Positions 1-7,955 of a stretch of 35,534 nt of DNA are shown here, one piece after another. A program made the translations under genes and the position numbers. Each line of letters opens with the position of its first letter. The first letter of the stretch is position 1. Origin of the DNA: GBS-DC sp037442365 (GTDB lineage: Bacteria; Armatimonadota; Fimbriimonadia; Fimbriimonadales; GBS-DC); assembly GCA_037442365.1 (NCBI GenBank), contig JBBIQK010000029.1, forward strand, positions 1 through 35,534, read 5' to 3'. The notes beneath the pieces are model-generated. The model was not told the origin of the DNA. It was given only the letters and a program-made list of their open reading frames with translations, and searched no databases.

Positions 1-60
1 GTGTTGTGGTAGTTGCTGGGTGTGCGTGTCGGGGGATAGGGGGCGTTTGTGGGGTTGATT

Positions 61-96
61 GGGGAAGGCATTCCAAAAATGGGGTGTGCCTTCCCC
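61..96. repeat. Inverted repeat upstream of the mraZ promoter
   Basis: A 10-bp perfect inverted repeat (GGGGAAGGCA at 61-70, TGCCTTCCCC at 87-96) encloses a 16-base loop. It lies in the non-coding stretch 1-190, where I see no credible gene. There is no following T-tract, so it is not an obvious intrinsic terminator. It could be the end of an upstream transcript or a regulatory hairpin. Confidence 0.5.
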
Positions 97-126
97 CAAG
101 TGAACTCAAGTGATGTACCCTTACCA

Positions 127-140
127 GCCCATATATGGGC
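127..140. repeat. Perfect 14-bp palindrome, possible operator
   Basis: GCCCATATATGGGC reads identically on both strands. It lies about 50 bp upstream of the -35 hexamer of the mraZ promoter, a typical place for an activator or second regulator. A smaller hairpin, GGGG-CGAAA-CCCC (178-190), directly abuts the -35 box. The function is inferred only from position and symmetry. Confidence 0.4.
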
Positions 141-190
141 GAATTTCCCCCCAATTGCCCCAATTCTGGGGTTAAATGGGGCGAAACCCC

Positions 191-219
191 TTGACAAATC
201 ACGCCAAATGCGCTATAAT
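191..219 (+). promoter_or_regulatory. Sigma-70 promoter of the dcw cluster
   Basis: TTGACA at 191-196 and TATAAT at 214-219 are separated by exactly 17 bp, a perfect match to the housekeeping sigma-factor consensus. Transcription would start near 226, giving a leader of about 57 bases before mraZ. This is the only consensus-quality promoter I see for the 18-kb plus-strand dcw cluster. It is therefore probably its main promoter. Confidence 0.85.
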
Positions 220-226
220 ATTAGCC

Positions 227-276
227 AGTGGAGACTCAGTGGTAGCCGAGTGGAGACTCGGTGGTAATTAAGGTGG
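227..276 (+). promoter_or_regulatory. Array of five GTGG boxes, probable MraZ operator
   Basis: Five (A/G)GTGG boxes start at 227, 238, 249, 260 and 272, with spacings of 11, 11, 11 and 12 bp, about one helical turn. The unit is also visible as an 18-base direct repeat (227-244 and 249-266, one mismatch, period 22). MraZ is known to bind regularly spaced short G-rich direct repeats in front of its own operon. Here the boxes cover the expected transcription start, the leader and the last box is part of the Shine-Dalgarno sequence (AAGGTGG). Bound protein could therefore block both transcription and ribosome loading. Confidence 0.75.
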
Positions 277-282
277 TTGCCA

Positions 283-726
283 ATGGCTATCCTGCAAGGC
301 GGGAGCAACATCGCAGTGGATGACAAGGGGCGCGTGATTATCCCCATGCGCTTCCGTGCGAGCCTTGGGGAGCGCTTCGTGATGACGCGCGGCTTCGATG
401 GCTGCGTGTTCGTGTTCACCAGCGAACGCTGGCAGGAGCTGGGGCAGAAGTTCGAGTCGGGTGCGACTTTTGACCCGCGCAAGCTGAAGTTGCAACGCTT
501 TCTGTTCAGCGCGGCGACGGAGGTGGCTCCCGACGGTCAGGGGCGCGTGGCAATCCCGCAGGATTTGCGCGAGTGGGCGCAGATCGAACCAAACTCGGAG
601 GTGATGATTGTCGGCTGTGCGAACCGACTGGAAATCTGGTCGAAGCCCGTGTTCAACGACTTGATGAGTGATGCGTTGCAAAATGGTACTGAGTTGATGA
701 AGTACGCGGCAGAGATGGACATCTGA
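283..726 (+). CDS. mraZ: MraZ, transcriptional repressor of the dcw operon
   Basis: This is a DNA-binding regulator of the AbrB/MraZ swapped-hairpin fold and the first gene of the cluster. The protein is 147 residues, normal for MraZ. It shows two tandem SpoVT-AbrB-like halves, one around residues 5-50 (DDKGRVIIPMRFR) and one around residues 78-125 (PDGQGRVAIPQDLR). Both halves keep the D-x-x-G-R-x-x-I/A-P signature. I chose ATG 283 because AAGGTGG at 270-276 sits 6 bases upstream; a TTG at 277 lies too close to that site. MraZ forms a ring-shaped oligomer that binds repeated boxes, and five such boxes lie immediately upstream, so autoregulation is likely. The gene ends one base before rsmH. 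Identity is secure; repression rather than activation is inferred from the family. Confidence 0.95.
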   Translation: MAILQGGSNIAVDDKGRVIIPMRFRASLGERFVMTRGFDGCVFVFTSERWQELGQKFESGATFDPRKLKLQRFLFSAATEVAPDGQGRVAIPQDLREWAQIEPNSEVMIVGCANRLEIWSKPVFNDLMSDALQNGTELMKYAAEMDI

Positions 727-727
727 A

Positions 728-1660
728 ATGCATAAGCCGGTGATGTTGCGTGAGGTGATGGAGTACCTGAACCCGCCCGCTGGGGGCGTTGCGGTAGACG
801 CCACCGTCGGGGCAGGGGGGCACGCGCGCGCCCTCGCGGAGCGACTGGGACGCGACGGGCTACTCATCGCGCTCGATCGCGACGCCCAGATGCTTGAACT
901 TGCCCAGCAGAATCTTGCCGATGTTCCCTGCATGACGCATTATATTCACGCGGATTACAGAAATTTACCTGAGGTATTGCAGGAATTGCAAATAGACGCT
1001 GTGGATACGATACTGGTGGACATGGGGGTCTGCAGCGAGCAGCTGGACGACCCGGAGCGCGGGCTGGCGTTCCGCTACGACGCGCCGCTGGATATGCGCC
1101 TCGATAGGGAACAGCCCACCACTGCCTACCACTTGCTGCAGCGTGTTCGGATGCCCGACCTGATGCGCATGCTGCGCGAGTACGGGGGCGAGCAGTGGGC
1201 GAAACCCATCGCCCGCGCGATTATCCGAAGGCGCGATCAGGGGCGTATGAACACCACAGGCGACCTCGCCGCGGCGGTGCTGGAAGCCATTCCCAAAAAG
1301 TTTCAGGACAAGCGCATCCATCCCGCCACACGCACCTTCCAGGCGATACGGATTGCGGTTAACCGTGAGCTGGACGACCTGCAATCTGCGTTCGAAGCGA
1401 TGGCGGGCTGCCTGAAAGTGGGCGGCGTTCTCTGTGTACTGGCGTACCACTCGCTGGAAGACCGCGCGGTTAAGCACGCCTTTCGGAGCCTGAGCCAGCG
1501 GGCGCGCGCGCCTGTCGGGGCAGGCGCAGCTGGGGAGGCGATCGAACGCCCTGTGCTTGAGATTTTGACCCCCAAACCCCTCGAGCCGAGCGAAGCGGAG
1601 ATTCAGGACAACCCCCGTGCGCGGAGCGCGAAACTGCGCGCTGCCCGTCGCGTTGGGTAG
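728..1660 (+). CDS. rsmH: 16S rRNA m4C1402 methyltransferase RsmH (MraW)
   Basis: This enzyme uses S-adenosylmethionine to N4-methylate cytidine 1402 in the decoding centre of 16S rRNA. The 310-residue length is typical. Visible motifs are the SAM-binding loop VDATVGAGGHA near residue 23, the ILVDMGVCSEQLD segment near residue 95, the ERGLAFRYDAPLDMR stretch near 110, and the C-terminal AYHSLEDRAVKH block near 240. Its start follows the mraZ stop by one base, which fits the conserved mraZ-rsmH pair. The upstream GAGATGGA is only a modest ribosome-binding site, so translation may be coupled to mraZ. Nothing is missing or unusual. Confidence in identity is very high. Confidence 0.97.
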   Translation: MHKPVMLREVMEYLNPPAGGVAVDATVGAGGHARALAERLGRDGLLIALDRDAQMLELAQQNLADVPCMTHYIHADYRNLPEVLQELQIDAVDTILVDMGVCSEQLDDPERGLAFRYDAPLDMRLDREQPTTAYHLLQRVRMPDLMRMLREYGGEQWAKPIARAIIRRRDQGRMNTTGDLAAAVLEAIPKKFQDKRIHPATRTFQAIRIAVNRELDDLQSAFEAMAGCLKVGGVLCVLAYHSLEDRAVKHAFRSLSQRARAPVGAGAAGEAIERPVLEILTPKPLEPSEAEIQDNPRARSAKLRAARRVG

Positions 1661-1677
1661 GGAGAAGGAGGATGACC

Positions 1678-2103
1678 ATGCCAACAACAGCGAAACCGAA
1701 AGCGAAAGCCGAACAGGGGCGCAGGCGGACGCCGTCGGCGCGTCCAAAACCGACCAATGCGCCTGTTGCACGCCCGCGTCGAAAAGCGCGCACACGCCCA
1801 GCGCTGCTCGCGCCCATCGGCGTTATTGTGGCGGTCTTCACAACCCATCTGACCGCCGTAGCGATGTTGAACTACGAGAACGCCCGCCGCGCCAACCTGC
1901 AGCATGAGATAGACCGCACGCAGCTGAATATCGATCGCCTGCGTGGACAGATTGCTGTGTATACTGACGAGGTTGCCCTGCGTCAGTGGGCAGAGCAGGC
2001 GGGGATGGTGCGCGTCGACGAGCAGCCCGAACTGACCATCATCGGACTGGATACGCCTGCGCCGCTGCCCAAGCCTGTGGCGCTGGGCGATGTGGAGCCG
2101 TGA
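1678..2103 (+). CDS. ftsL: FtsL-like bitopic division protein
   Basis: This is a small single-pass membrane protein (141 residues). It has a very basic, Pro/Ala/Lys-rich cytoplasmic tail (about 1-40), one transmembrane helix (about 43-64), and an extracytoplasmic heptad-like coiled coil (about 65-95, NLQHEIDRTQLNIDRLRGQI). FtsL sequences diverge strongly, so the assignment rests on topology and on its place between rsmH and the division transpeptidase. FtsL pairs with FtsB/DivIC and FtsQ to activate the FtsW-FtsI synthase. AAGGAGG at 1665-1671 is 6 bases from ATG 1678 and directly touches ATG 1672, so I chose 1678. It could also be annotated as a DivIC/septum-formation-initiator family member. 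Confidence 0.8.
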   Translation: MPTTAKPKAKAEQGRRRTPSARPKPTNAPVARPRRKARTRPALLAPIGVIVAVFTTHLTAVAMLNYENARRANLQHEIDRTQLNIDRLRGQIAVYTDEVALRQWAEQAGMVRVDEQPELTIIGLDTPAPLPKPVALGDVEP

Positions 2104-2111
2104 GGGGAACT

Positions 2112-3992
2112 ATGGCGAAAGCGCGTACGACCCATCGCCATGCCACTGTGCGTCTGAAGTCGCAGGAGCTTCAGCGAATAGGATGGGTGCAAGCCGCGAT
2201 AGGGGTGTGCGGTGCGCTGGTCGTGGCGCGCGTGGTGCAGTTGCAGGTGTTTCAGCACGAGGCGTTGTACGAGGCGGGTATGCGTCGCCGCCTGCGCCGC
2301 CGTCCGCTGCTGGCAAAACGCGGCGCGATTCTGGATCGAAACGGGAAACCGCTCGCGCAGAGCCAGATTTGCTGTCATATTGCGATTGACCCTACCACTG
2401 TGCGCGCGCCCGAGGTTGTGGCGCGTATCGTCGCCAAACGGTTGGGCGGCAACCCGGCGGAGTTGCGCGCGCAAATCCTGAATGCGCAGCAGTCGGGGCG
2501 TCGCTACCTGCGCATCGCCGCCAGTGCGCCCGTGGAACGCTATCGCGCGTTGCAAGCGGACTTTGAGTCGGCGTTCCGCCACCTCAAGCGCGACGAGCGA
2601 CCGGCGCTAACGCGCGAACACACGCCTACCCGCGCCTATCCGCAAGGCTCGCTCGCGGCGCAGGTAATCGGGCTGACCCAACTGCGTGAAAGCCACGAAG
2701 AGGGCAACATGCTGGTCGCCGTGAGCGGCATCGAGAAGCGCTATGACGCCGTGCTGGCGGGCAAGAACGGCGTGGAAGAGGGTGAAATCGCGCCGGGTGG
2801 CTTGATTATTCCTGAAACTCTGCGCCAGCGCAAGCTGCCTACGGATGGCGAGTCCGTGCGCCTGACGCTGGACACCGATGTTCAGAAAGCGGCAGAGAAC
2901 GCGCTGGAACAGCTCTGGCGCACGCATCGTCCGAAAGGCGCGCTCATCATCGTCATGGATCCCCACACAGGCGACATTCTGGCGGTTGCGAACCGTCCGA
3001 CCTTTGACCTCGCCACGCGCAAGGGGCTAACCGCACCGCGCAACGATACGCCCGCCGAGCGCGACCGTGCGATGGAACCCCTGCGCAATCGCGCGGTGGA
3101 GTTCCTGTACGAGCCGGGCTCCACCATCAAACCGCTGGTGGTCGCCGCCCTGCTGGCGGAGGGCACGATCAGCCTCACAAGCCGCTACTACTGTCAGGGA
3201 GCGATGCGAGTGGGGAATAAGTCGATTCGCTGCGTGGTGCATGGGCGGGGCAGGGGACATGGACATCAGACGCTGGAGGATGCGCTCAGCCATTCGTGTA
3301 ATGTGGCGATGGCGCAGATGGGATTGCGTGCGGGGTTGGAGGGTGTGTACCGCGCGCTGCAACGCTTTCGGCTGTTCGAACCGCTGGAGGCGGGTTTTGC
3401 GGGCGAGCAGGTCGGGCGCACAATCCCGCCTGAGGATGTGCGCTGGGGCAGGGAACTGCGCACGACGAACCTTGCCTTCGGGCAGGGCTTGATGGTCTCT
3501 CCGCTGGCGCTTGTGGCTGCCTACGGCGCGCTGGCGAACGAGGGACGCTGGATTGCCCCCCGTATCGTGCTGGAACCTGCCCCCATGCGCCGCGACCCGC
3601 AGCCGATTGTGCCCGTCGAGCATACGCGTCTGGTGCTTCGCGGGCTCGTGCAGGCGGTCGAGGAAGGCACGGGCAAAAATGCGCAGCTCAAAGGCTACTG
3701 GGTGGCGGGAAAAACGGGCACCGCGCAGAAAGCTATCGAGGGAGGGCGCGGCTACGCGCCGGGCAAGTATATCGCGTCGTTTGTGGGGATTGTGCCTGCC
3801 GACGCCCCGCGCGCCGTGATACTGGCGCTGGCGGATGAACCCCAGAACGGCTACTACGGCGGCGAGGTCGCCGCGCCCGCGTTCCGTCAGGTGGCGCAGT
3901 TTTTGATGTGGCACTGGCGCATTCCACCGTCGCGACGCGCGGGAGTACGCGCCCAGCCTGCCATTTTCAATCCGCGCACGCGCGCAGGGTGA
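2112..3992 (+). CDS. ftsI: Division penicillin-binding protein 2 (FtsI-type transpeptidase)
   Basis: This is a monofunctional class B PBP that crosslinks septal peptidoglycan in partnership with FtsW. The protein has 626 residues: a basic cytoplasmic N-terminus, a membrane anchor (about 24-45), a pedestal/dimerisation domain (about 60-250) and the transpeptidase domain (about 285-600). All three active-site motifs are present: S337-T-I-K340 (nucleophile Ser337), S395-C-N397 and K534-T-G536. I see no C-terminal PASTA domains, unlike the Firmicutes sporulation and division homologues. ATG 2112 was chosen because it follows GAGGGG and begins the basic tail; an upstream in-frame extension would overlap ftsL and is low-complexity. 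It lies 8 bases after ftsL and 4 before murE. The symbol ftsI is by position; pbpB would be equivalent. Confidence 0.95.
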   Translation: MAKARTTHRHATVRLKSQELQRIGWVQAAIGVCGALVVARVVQLQVFQHEALYEAGMRRRLRRRPLLAKRGAILDRNGKPLAQSQICCHIAIDPTTVRAPEVVARIVAKRLGGNPAELRAQILNAQQSGRRYLRIAASAPVERYRALQADFESAFRHLKRDERPALTREHTPTRAYPQGSLAAQVIGLTQLRESHEEGNMLVAVSGIEKRYDAVLAGKNGVEEGEIAPGGLIIPETLRQRKLPTDGESVRLTLDTDVQKAAENALEQLWRTHRPKGALIIVMDPHTGDILAVANRPTFDLATRKGLTAPRNDTPAERDRAMEPLRNRAVEFLYEPGSTIKPLVVAALLAEGTISLTSRYYCQGAMRVGNKSIRCVVHGRGRGHGHQTLEDALSHSCNVAMAQMGLRAGLEGVYRALQRFRLFEPLEAGFAGEQVGRTIPPEDVRWGRELRTTNLAFGQGLMVSPLALVAAYGALANEGRWIAPRIVLEPAPMRRDPQPIVPVEHTRLVLRGLVQAVEEGTGKNAQLKGYWVAGKTGTAQKAIEGGRGYAPGKYIASFVGIVPADAPRAVILALADEPQNGYYGGEVAAPAFRQVAQFLMWHWRIPPSRRAGVRAQPAIFNPRTRAG

Positions 3993-3996
3993 GCCT

Positions 3997-5559
3997 ATGC
4001 GACTGAGCGAACTCATACACGGGTTGCCGATACTGGAGGCGCAGGGCGACGCCGAAATCCGGGGCGTCTGCGTCGACTCGCGCCGTGTGCAACCCGGCGA
4101 CCTGTTCGTGGCGCTAGTCGGTTGGCAGCAGGATGGGCATCGCTTCATCGAGGATGCAATTCGGCGGGGCGCGGCGGCAGTCATGGTGCAGGCGCCTGTC
4201 GAACGGTTGGCAAATGACATGCCCTTTGTGCGTGTGCCCGATACGCGCGACGCGCTCTGGCGGATTGCCCAGCGATTCTACGGCGACCCGACGCAACATA
4301 TGCTGACCATCGGCGTCACGGGCACGAACGGCAAAACCACCACCACCCATATGCTTCAGAAGATTCTGGTCGCCTGGGGGAAACCAACCGTGCTGATTGG
4401 CACCTTAGGCGCATGGATGGAGTACCCTGACGGTCGGCGCGAGACGCTGGCACAAGAGGGCGAGTTCACCACCCCAGAGGTCTATCAGTTGCAGGCGTTG
4501 CTTCGGCAGGCGCATACGCTGGGCGCACAGGCGGCGGTGATGGAGGTCTCGTCGCACGCGCTCGATCAGCGGCGCGCGGACGGCGTGCGCTTCGATGCGG
4601 GCGTGTTTACCAACCTGACGCAGGACCATCTGGACTATCACGGCACGATGGAAGCCTACGCCGCCGCCAAACTGCGCCTGTTCACCGACCTCGCAGAACA
4701 GTCGGGCAAGCCGTACCGCGCGGTGATTAACATCGACGATGCGTGGGGCAGGCGGTTCGCGGCGAAGGCGAAAGGCGCGGTCTATACCTACGGCGAGAAC
4801 GAATGCGCTCTTGTGCAGGCGACGCGCGTGGAGTACGGGCAGGACGCGCTGCGCTTCTGGATTCGAACAGCTATTCACTCCACCCTCACCCCCGCCCCCT
4901 CGCCCAGCGTGCCGGGAGAGGGGGGCGCAGGGGGTGAAGGCATTCACGAACGGCAGATGCACATCCCGCTGATTGCCCCGTACAACCTCTACAACGCGCT
5001 TGCGGCGACGACCGCCGCCCTGTCGCTGGGCATACCGCTGGAGAGTGTCCAGCGCGGGCTGGCGAACCTGTCTCAGGTGCCGGGACGCTTCGAGCGCGCG
5101 CCTATAAACGCCGACTACACGGTGATTGTGGACTTCGCCCACACACCAGACGCGCTGGCGCGGGTGCTGCACGCGGGGCGACTGTTGAACCCGACGCGCC
5201 TGACCGTGCTGTTTGGCTGCGGCGGCGACCGCGACGCGACCAAGCGCCCGATTATGGGCAGGATTGCCGCCGAGCTTGCCGACCGCGTGATTCTGACTTC
5301 CGACAACCCGCGCACCGAAGAGCCGAACCAGATTCTGCAGCAGATTTTGGCAGGCGTGCCCGAAGACCTGAGAGCCAGAGTCGCGCTGGTGGAGCCAGAC
5401 CGCCGCCGCGCGATTGAGAACGCCCTGCACACCGCACAACCGGGCGAGCTGATTCTGCTGGCAGGCAAGGGGCACGAGCCGTACCAGATTGTGGGCAACG
5501 AGAAACTGCCATTCAGCGACATCGAGGTCGCTAAGGAAGTAGCAGGAGCGAAGCCATGA
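3997..5559 (+). CDS. murE: UDP-MurNAc-tripeptide synthetase MurE (meso-DAP type), with inserted palindrome
   Basis: MurE is an ATP-dependent cytoplasmic ligase adding the third residue to UDP-MurNAc-L-Ala-D-Glu. The ATP loop GTNGKTTTT begins at residue 109 (Lys113). The substrate-selecting motif D436-N-P-R439 is the signature of meso-diaminopimelate enzymes. N-terminal VDSRRVQPGD, central VSSHALDQRR and C-terminal AGKGHEPYQ blocks are intact. At 520 residues it is slightly long. Around residues 293-315 it contains a Pro/Gly-rich stretch that I do not recognise from the family. At DNA level this stretch is an imperfect palindrome (4883-4941), and it falls in a loop just before the conserved IAPYNLYNALAA segment. 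The reading frame continues through it, so the enzyme is probably functional. The stop overlaps the murF start (ATGA). Confidence 0.96.
   Translation: MRLSELIHGLPILEAQGDAEIRGVCVDSRRVQPGDLFVALVGWQQDGHRFIEDAIRRGAAAVMVQAPVERLANDMPFVRVPDTRDALWRIAQRFYGDPTQHMLTIGVTGTNGKTTTTHMLQKILVAWGKPTVLIGTLGAWMEYPDGRRETLAQEGEFTTPEVYQLQALLRQAHTLGAQAAVMEVSSHALDQRRADGVRFDAGVFTNLTQDHLDYHGTMEAYAAAKLRLFTDLAEQSGKPYRAVINIDDAWGRRFAAKAKGAVYTYGENECALVQATRVEYGQDALRFWIRTAIHSTLTPAPSPSVPGEGGAGGEGIHERQMHIPLIAPYNLYNALAATTAALSLGIPLESVQRGLANLSQVPGRFERAPINADYTVIVDFAHTPDALARVLHAGRLLNPTRLTVLFGCGGDRDATKRPIMGRIAAELADRVILTSDNPRTEEPNQILQQILAGVPEDLRARVALVEPDRRRAIENALHTAQPGELILLAGKGHEPYQIVGNEKLPFSDIEVAKEVAGAKP
4883..4941. repeat. REP-like palindrome embedded in the murE reading frame
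   Basis: A C-rich left arm (4883-4904) and a G-rich right arm (4914-4941) form an imperfect inverted repeat around a short spacer. It resembles the widespread CCCTCACCCC...CTCTCCC type of bacterial REP palindrome. Its length preserves the frame. It is translated as a Pro-rich then Gly-rich peptide (residues about 295-315 of MurE). The right arm matches 8657-8681 in murD. Confidence 0.75.
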
Positions 5560-6950
5560 GACGAGCGATGCGACTCTCCGAGGTGATTGAGGCGACGGGC
5601 GCGAAGCCTGTGAACGTGCGCGATCCTGAAGCGGTCGCCGTCACAGGCGTGTGTACCGACAGCCGTGTGGTGCAGGCGGGCGACCTGTTCGTCGCCATGC
5701 GGGGCAACCGCACGGACGGACACCAGTACCTGCAGGAGGTGTTCGACAGGGGCGCCGTCGCCGCGCTGGTGGAGTATGTGCCGCTGGGCGCGGAAGAGAT
5801 GCCGCTGCTGCGCACGGCGAACACCGTTCACGCGCTGGGACATCTCGCGCGCCACTACCGCAGGCAGTTCGATACGACAGTTGTGGGCGTCACGGGCAGC
5901 ACGGGCAAAACCACCACCAAAGAGATGATTGCCGTCGCGCTGGAAGCGGGCTATCCGAGCGCTGTGCAAAAAAGCGCAGGAAACTATAACACTGAACTCG
6001 GCGTTCCGTTGACCCTCTTTGAGCTGGACGCGCACTGTCGCTACCTTGTTCAGGAGATGGCGATGCGCGGACGCACGCAGATTGCCTACCTAGCGGAGAT
6101 TGCCGAGCCGCGCGTGGGGGTAATCACGCAGATTGGCTGGTCGCATATCGAGCAGCTGGGCAGTCGCGAGGCAATTGCCGAAGCCAAGTCGGAGCTGGTG
6201 CAGTCGCTGCCGCCCGACGGGATTGCCATCCTGCCGCGCGACGACAAATTCTACGAGTTTTTGCGGGCGCGATGCGCGTGCAAGACCATCTACACCTCTG
6301 GGCGTCATCCTGAGGCGCATGCCTGCCTGACGGAGGTGCAGCTGGGCGAGGACTACACAGCGGGCGTCGTGGCGCTGAACCTGCCCGATGTGCAGGCGCG
6401 GGTGTGGCTGGAGCTGCCCGTTCTGGGTGAGCATCTGCTGGTGAATGCGACGGCGGCGTTGCTGACGGCGGTCGTGCTGGGCGTTGCGCCCGAAGCAGCG
6501 GCGCGCGCGCTGAGCAATCTCCAGCTGCCAGAAATGCGGATGGCGGTGCAACGCCAACCAGAGGGCTGGACGCTGATTAACGACGCCTACAACGCGAACC
6601 CGGACTCGATGCGCGCCGCGTTGCAGGTGCTGATTCATCAAATCCCTGCGCGGAGGCGGATTGCGGTGCTGGGCGATATGAAAGAGCTGGGCGCGTACAG
6701 CATGCGGTTGCACTGGAGTCTGGGACGCTGGCTTGCGACGCAACCGCTGGACTATGTGGTCTTAGTTGGAACCGAAGTGCTATGGACGGCGGCTGCCGCC
6801 AGGGAGGGCGGGTTTCCCCCCAGCCGACTGTTGCACTTCGAGACGCCCCAGCAAGCGCGTGAGTGGCTCCTGCGCACGGTGCAGAGGGAGGACTGCGTGC
6901 TACTCAAAGGCTCACGCGCGCTGGGGCTGGAGCAGGCGGTGATACGATGA
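5556..6950 (+). CDS. murF: UDP-MurNAc-tripeptide:D-Ala-D-Ala ligase MurF
   Basis: MurF completes the cytoplasmic pentapeptide precursor by ATP-dependent addition of D-alanyl-D-alanine. The 464-residue length is normal. The ATP loop reads G114-S-T-G-K-T-T-T-K-E, where the Ser-Thr form and following KE are typical of MurF rather than MurE. The N-terminal VCTDSRVVQAGDLFVA block, the central KSAGNYNTELGVP substrate segment, the NDAYNANPDSMRAAL motif and the AVLGDMKELG block are all visible. ATG 5556 overlaps the murE stop and has AGGAG about 8 bases upstream; an alternative ATG at 5568 (MRLSEV) is possible and would resemble the murE N-terminus. Its D-Ala-D-Ala substrate would come from the Ddl half of the downstream murC-ddl product. 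Confidence 0.97.
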   Translation: MRRAMRLSEVIEATGAKPVNVRDPEAVAVTGVCTDSRVVQAGDLFVAMRGNRTDGHQYLQEVFDRGAVAALVEYVPLGAEEMPLLRTANTVHALGHLARHYRRQFDTTVVGVTGSTGKTTTKEMIAVALEAGYPSAVQKSAGNYNTELGVPLTLFELDAHCRYLVQEMAMRGRTQIAYLAEIAEPRVGVITQIGWSHIEQLGSREAIAEAKSELVQSLPPDGIAILPRDDKFYEFLRARCACKTIYTSGRHPEAHACLTEVQLGEDYTAGVVALNLPDVQARVWLELPVLGEHLLVNATAALLTAVVLGVAPEAAARALSNLQLPEMRMAVQRQPEGWTLINDAYNANPDSMRAALQVLIHQIPARRRIAVLGDMKELGAYSMRLHWSLGRWLATQPLDYVVLVGTEVLWTAAAAREGGFPPSRLLHFETPQQAREWLLRTVQREDCVLLKGSRALGLEQAVIR

Positions 6951-7948
6951 GCGAAGCGGGCGTGTTCCTCGGGGCGGCGCTGACCACCCTGCTGCTGGGC
7001 AAGCCGGTGATTGGCTGGCTGGCGGGCATCAAGGCGCGGCAGACCATCTACGCCTACGCGCCAGAGACCCATCGTGCCAAAGAGGGCACGCCCACGATGG
7101 GCGGGCTGTTGCTCATGCTCGGCGTGGCGGTGGGGCTGGCGCTGGGAGGGTGGCAGACGCGCGACGCGCTGGTTCCCATGCTGGTAATTTTCTCAGGCGC
7201 GGTGTGGTTCGCGCTGATTGGTCTGGTGGACGACTACTGGATTCGTCGCTGGACCGGGCAGCGGGGGCTGGAGTGGAAACAGAAGCTTGCCCTGCAGCTG
7301 GTCGCGGCGGGTGTGAGTGTGTATGTGTTGTGGCTTGCGGCGTCGGGGACGGCGAGTACCGACTCTCTGTTCGGCATTGCCAGCGGTGGGGAAGGGGCAC
7401 AACTGCCGCTCTCCGCGCTGAGTCTGGCGGTGGGGGTGTTGTGGGTGGTCGGCTGGGTGAATGCGTTCAACTTGACGGACGGGCTGGATGGGCTGGCGGC
7501 GGGACTGACCGCGCTGGCGATGGGAGGAGTCTATGCCATCAGTGCAGGTCACGGCGGCTGGGCGCTCTATGCGCTGATGGTCGCGGGCGCGTGTGTGGGC
7601 TACCTGTGGTGGAATGTGTACCCTGCGCGCGTGTTCATGGGCGACACGGGGTCGATGTTTCTGGGCGCCAGTTTCGGTCTGCTGACGCTGCGTTCGCTGA
7701 TTCACGCGCCTGAGGCGCACTGGTGGGGCGCGTTCACGCTGGTGGGACTGGTGTTCGCAGCGGAGATACTCAGCGTCGTGGTGCAACTCAGCTCGGTCAA
7801 GCTGCGGGGCGGCAGGCGTATCTTTCGTGCGACGCCGATCCATCATCATTTCGAGCTGCTGGGCTGGGCGGAGCCGACGATAGTGATGCGCTTCTGGCTG
7901 GTGGGCGCGATTGCCGCCGCGTGCGGCGTTGTAGTGAGCCGATGGTGA
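6947..7948 (+). CDS. mraY: Phospho-MurNAc-pentapeptide translocase MraY
   Basis: MraY is a polytopic inner-membrane enzyme. It transfers phospho-MurNAc-pentapeptide from UDP to undecaprenyl phosphate to make lipid I. The 333-residue protein has about ten hydrophobic segments. It keeps the Mg-binding pair D95-D96 (LVDDYW), the N175-L-T-D-G-L-D-G loop, the PARVFMGDTGSMFLG loop and the H299-H-H301 motif in PIHHHFELLGW. I chose ATG 6947 because it forms an ATGA overlap with the murF stop and gives the correct first membrane helix. Longer upstream frames run through murF in another frame. Identity is secure. Confidence 0.97.
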   Translation: MSEAGVFLGAALTTLLLGKPVIGWLAGIKARQTIYAYAPETHRAKEGTPTMGGLLLMLGVAVGLALGGWQTRDALVPMLVIFSGAVWFALIGLVDDYWIRRWTGQRGLEWKQKLALQLVAAGVSVYVLWLAASGTASTDSLFGIASGGEGAQLPLSALSLAVGVLWVVGWVNAFNLTDGLDGLAAGLTALAMGGVYAISAGHGGWALYALMVAGACVGYLWWNVYPARVFMGDTGSMFLGASFGLLTLRSLIHAPEAHWWGAFTLVGLVFAAEILSVVVQLSSVKLRGGRRIFRATPIHHHFELLGWAEPTIVMRFWLVGAIAAACGVVVSRW

Positions 7949-7955
7949 ACCGAAC

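Noticed and set aside
49..267. A 72-codon open frame covering the region upstream of mraZ
   Set aside because: It runs through the -35 and -10 boxes and the GTGG array, has no ribosome-binding site and no recognisable protein features.
268..933. Long minus-strand frames opposite mraZ and rsmH, and many similar ones opposite other genes
   Set aside because: They are antisense shadows typical of GC-rich coding DNA, with Arg/His/Gln-rich translations and no family motifs.
1986..2111. N-terminal extension of the transpeptidase frame
   Set aside because: It overlaps ftsL in another frame, is low-complexity, and lacks a ribosome-binding site, while ATG 2112 has one.
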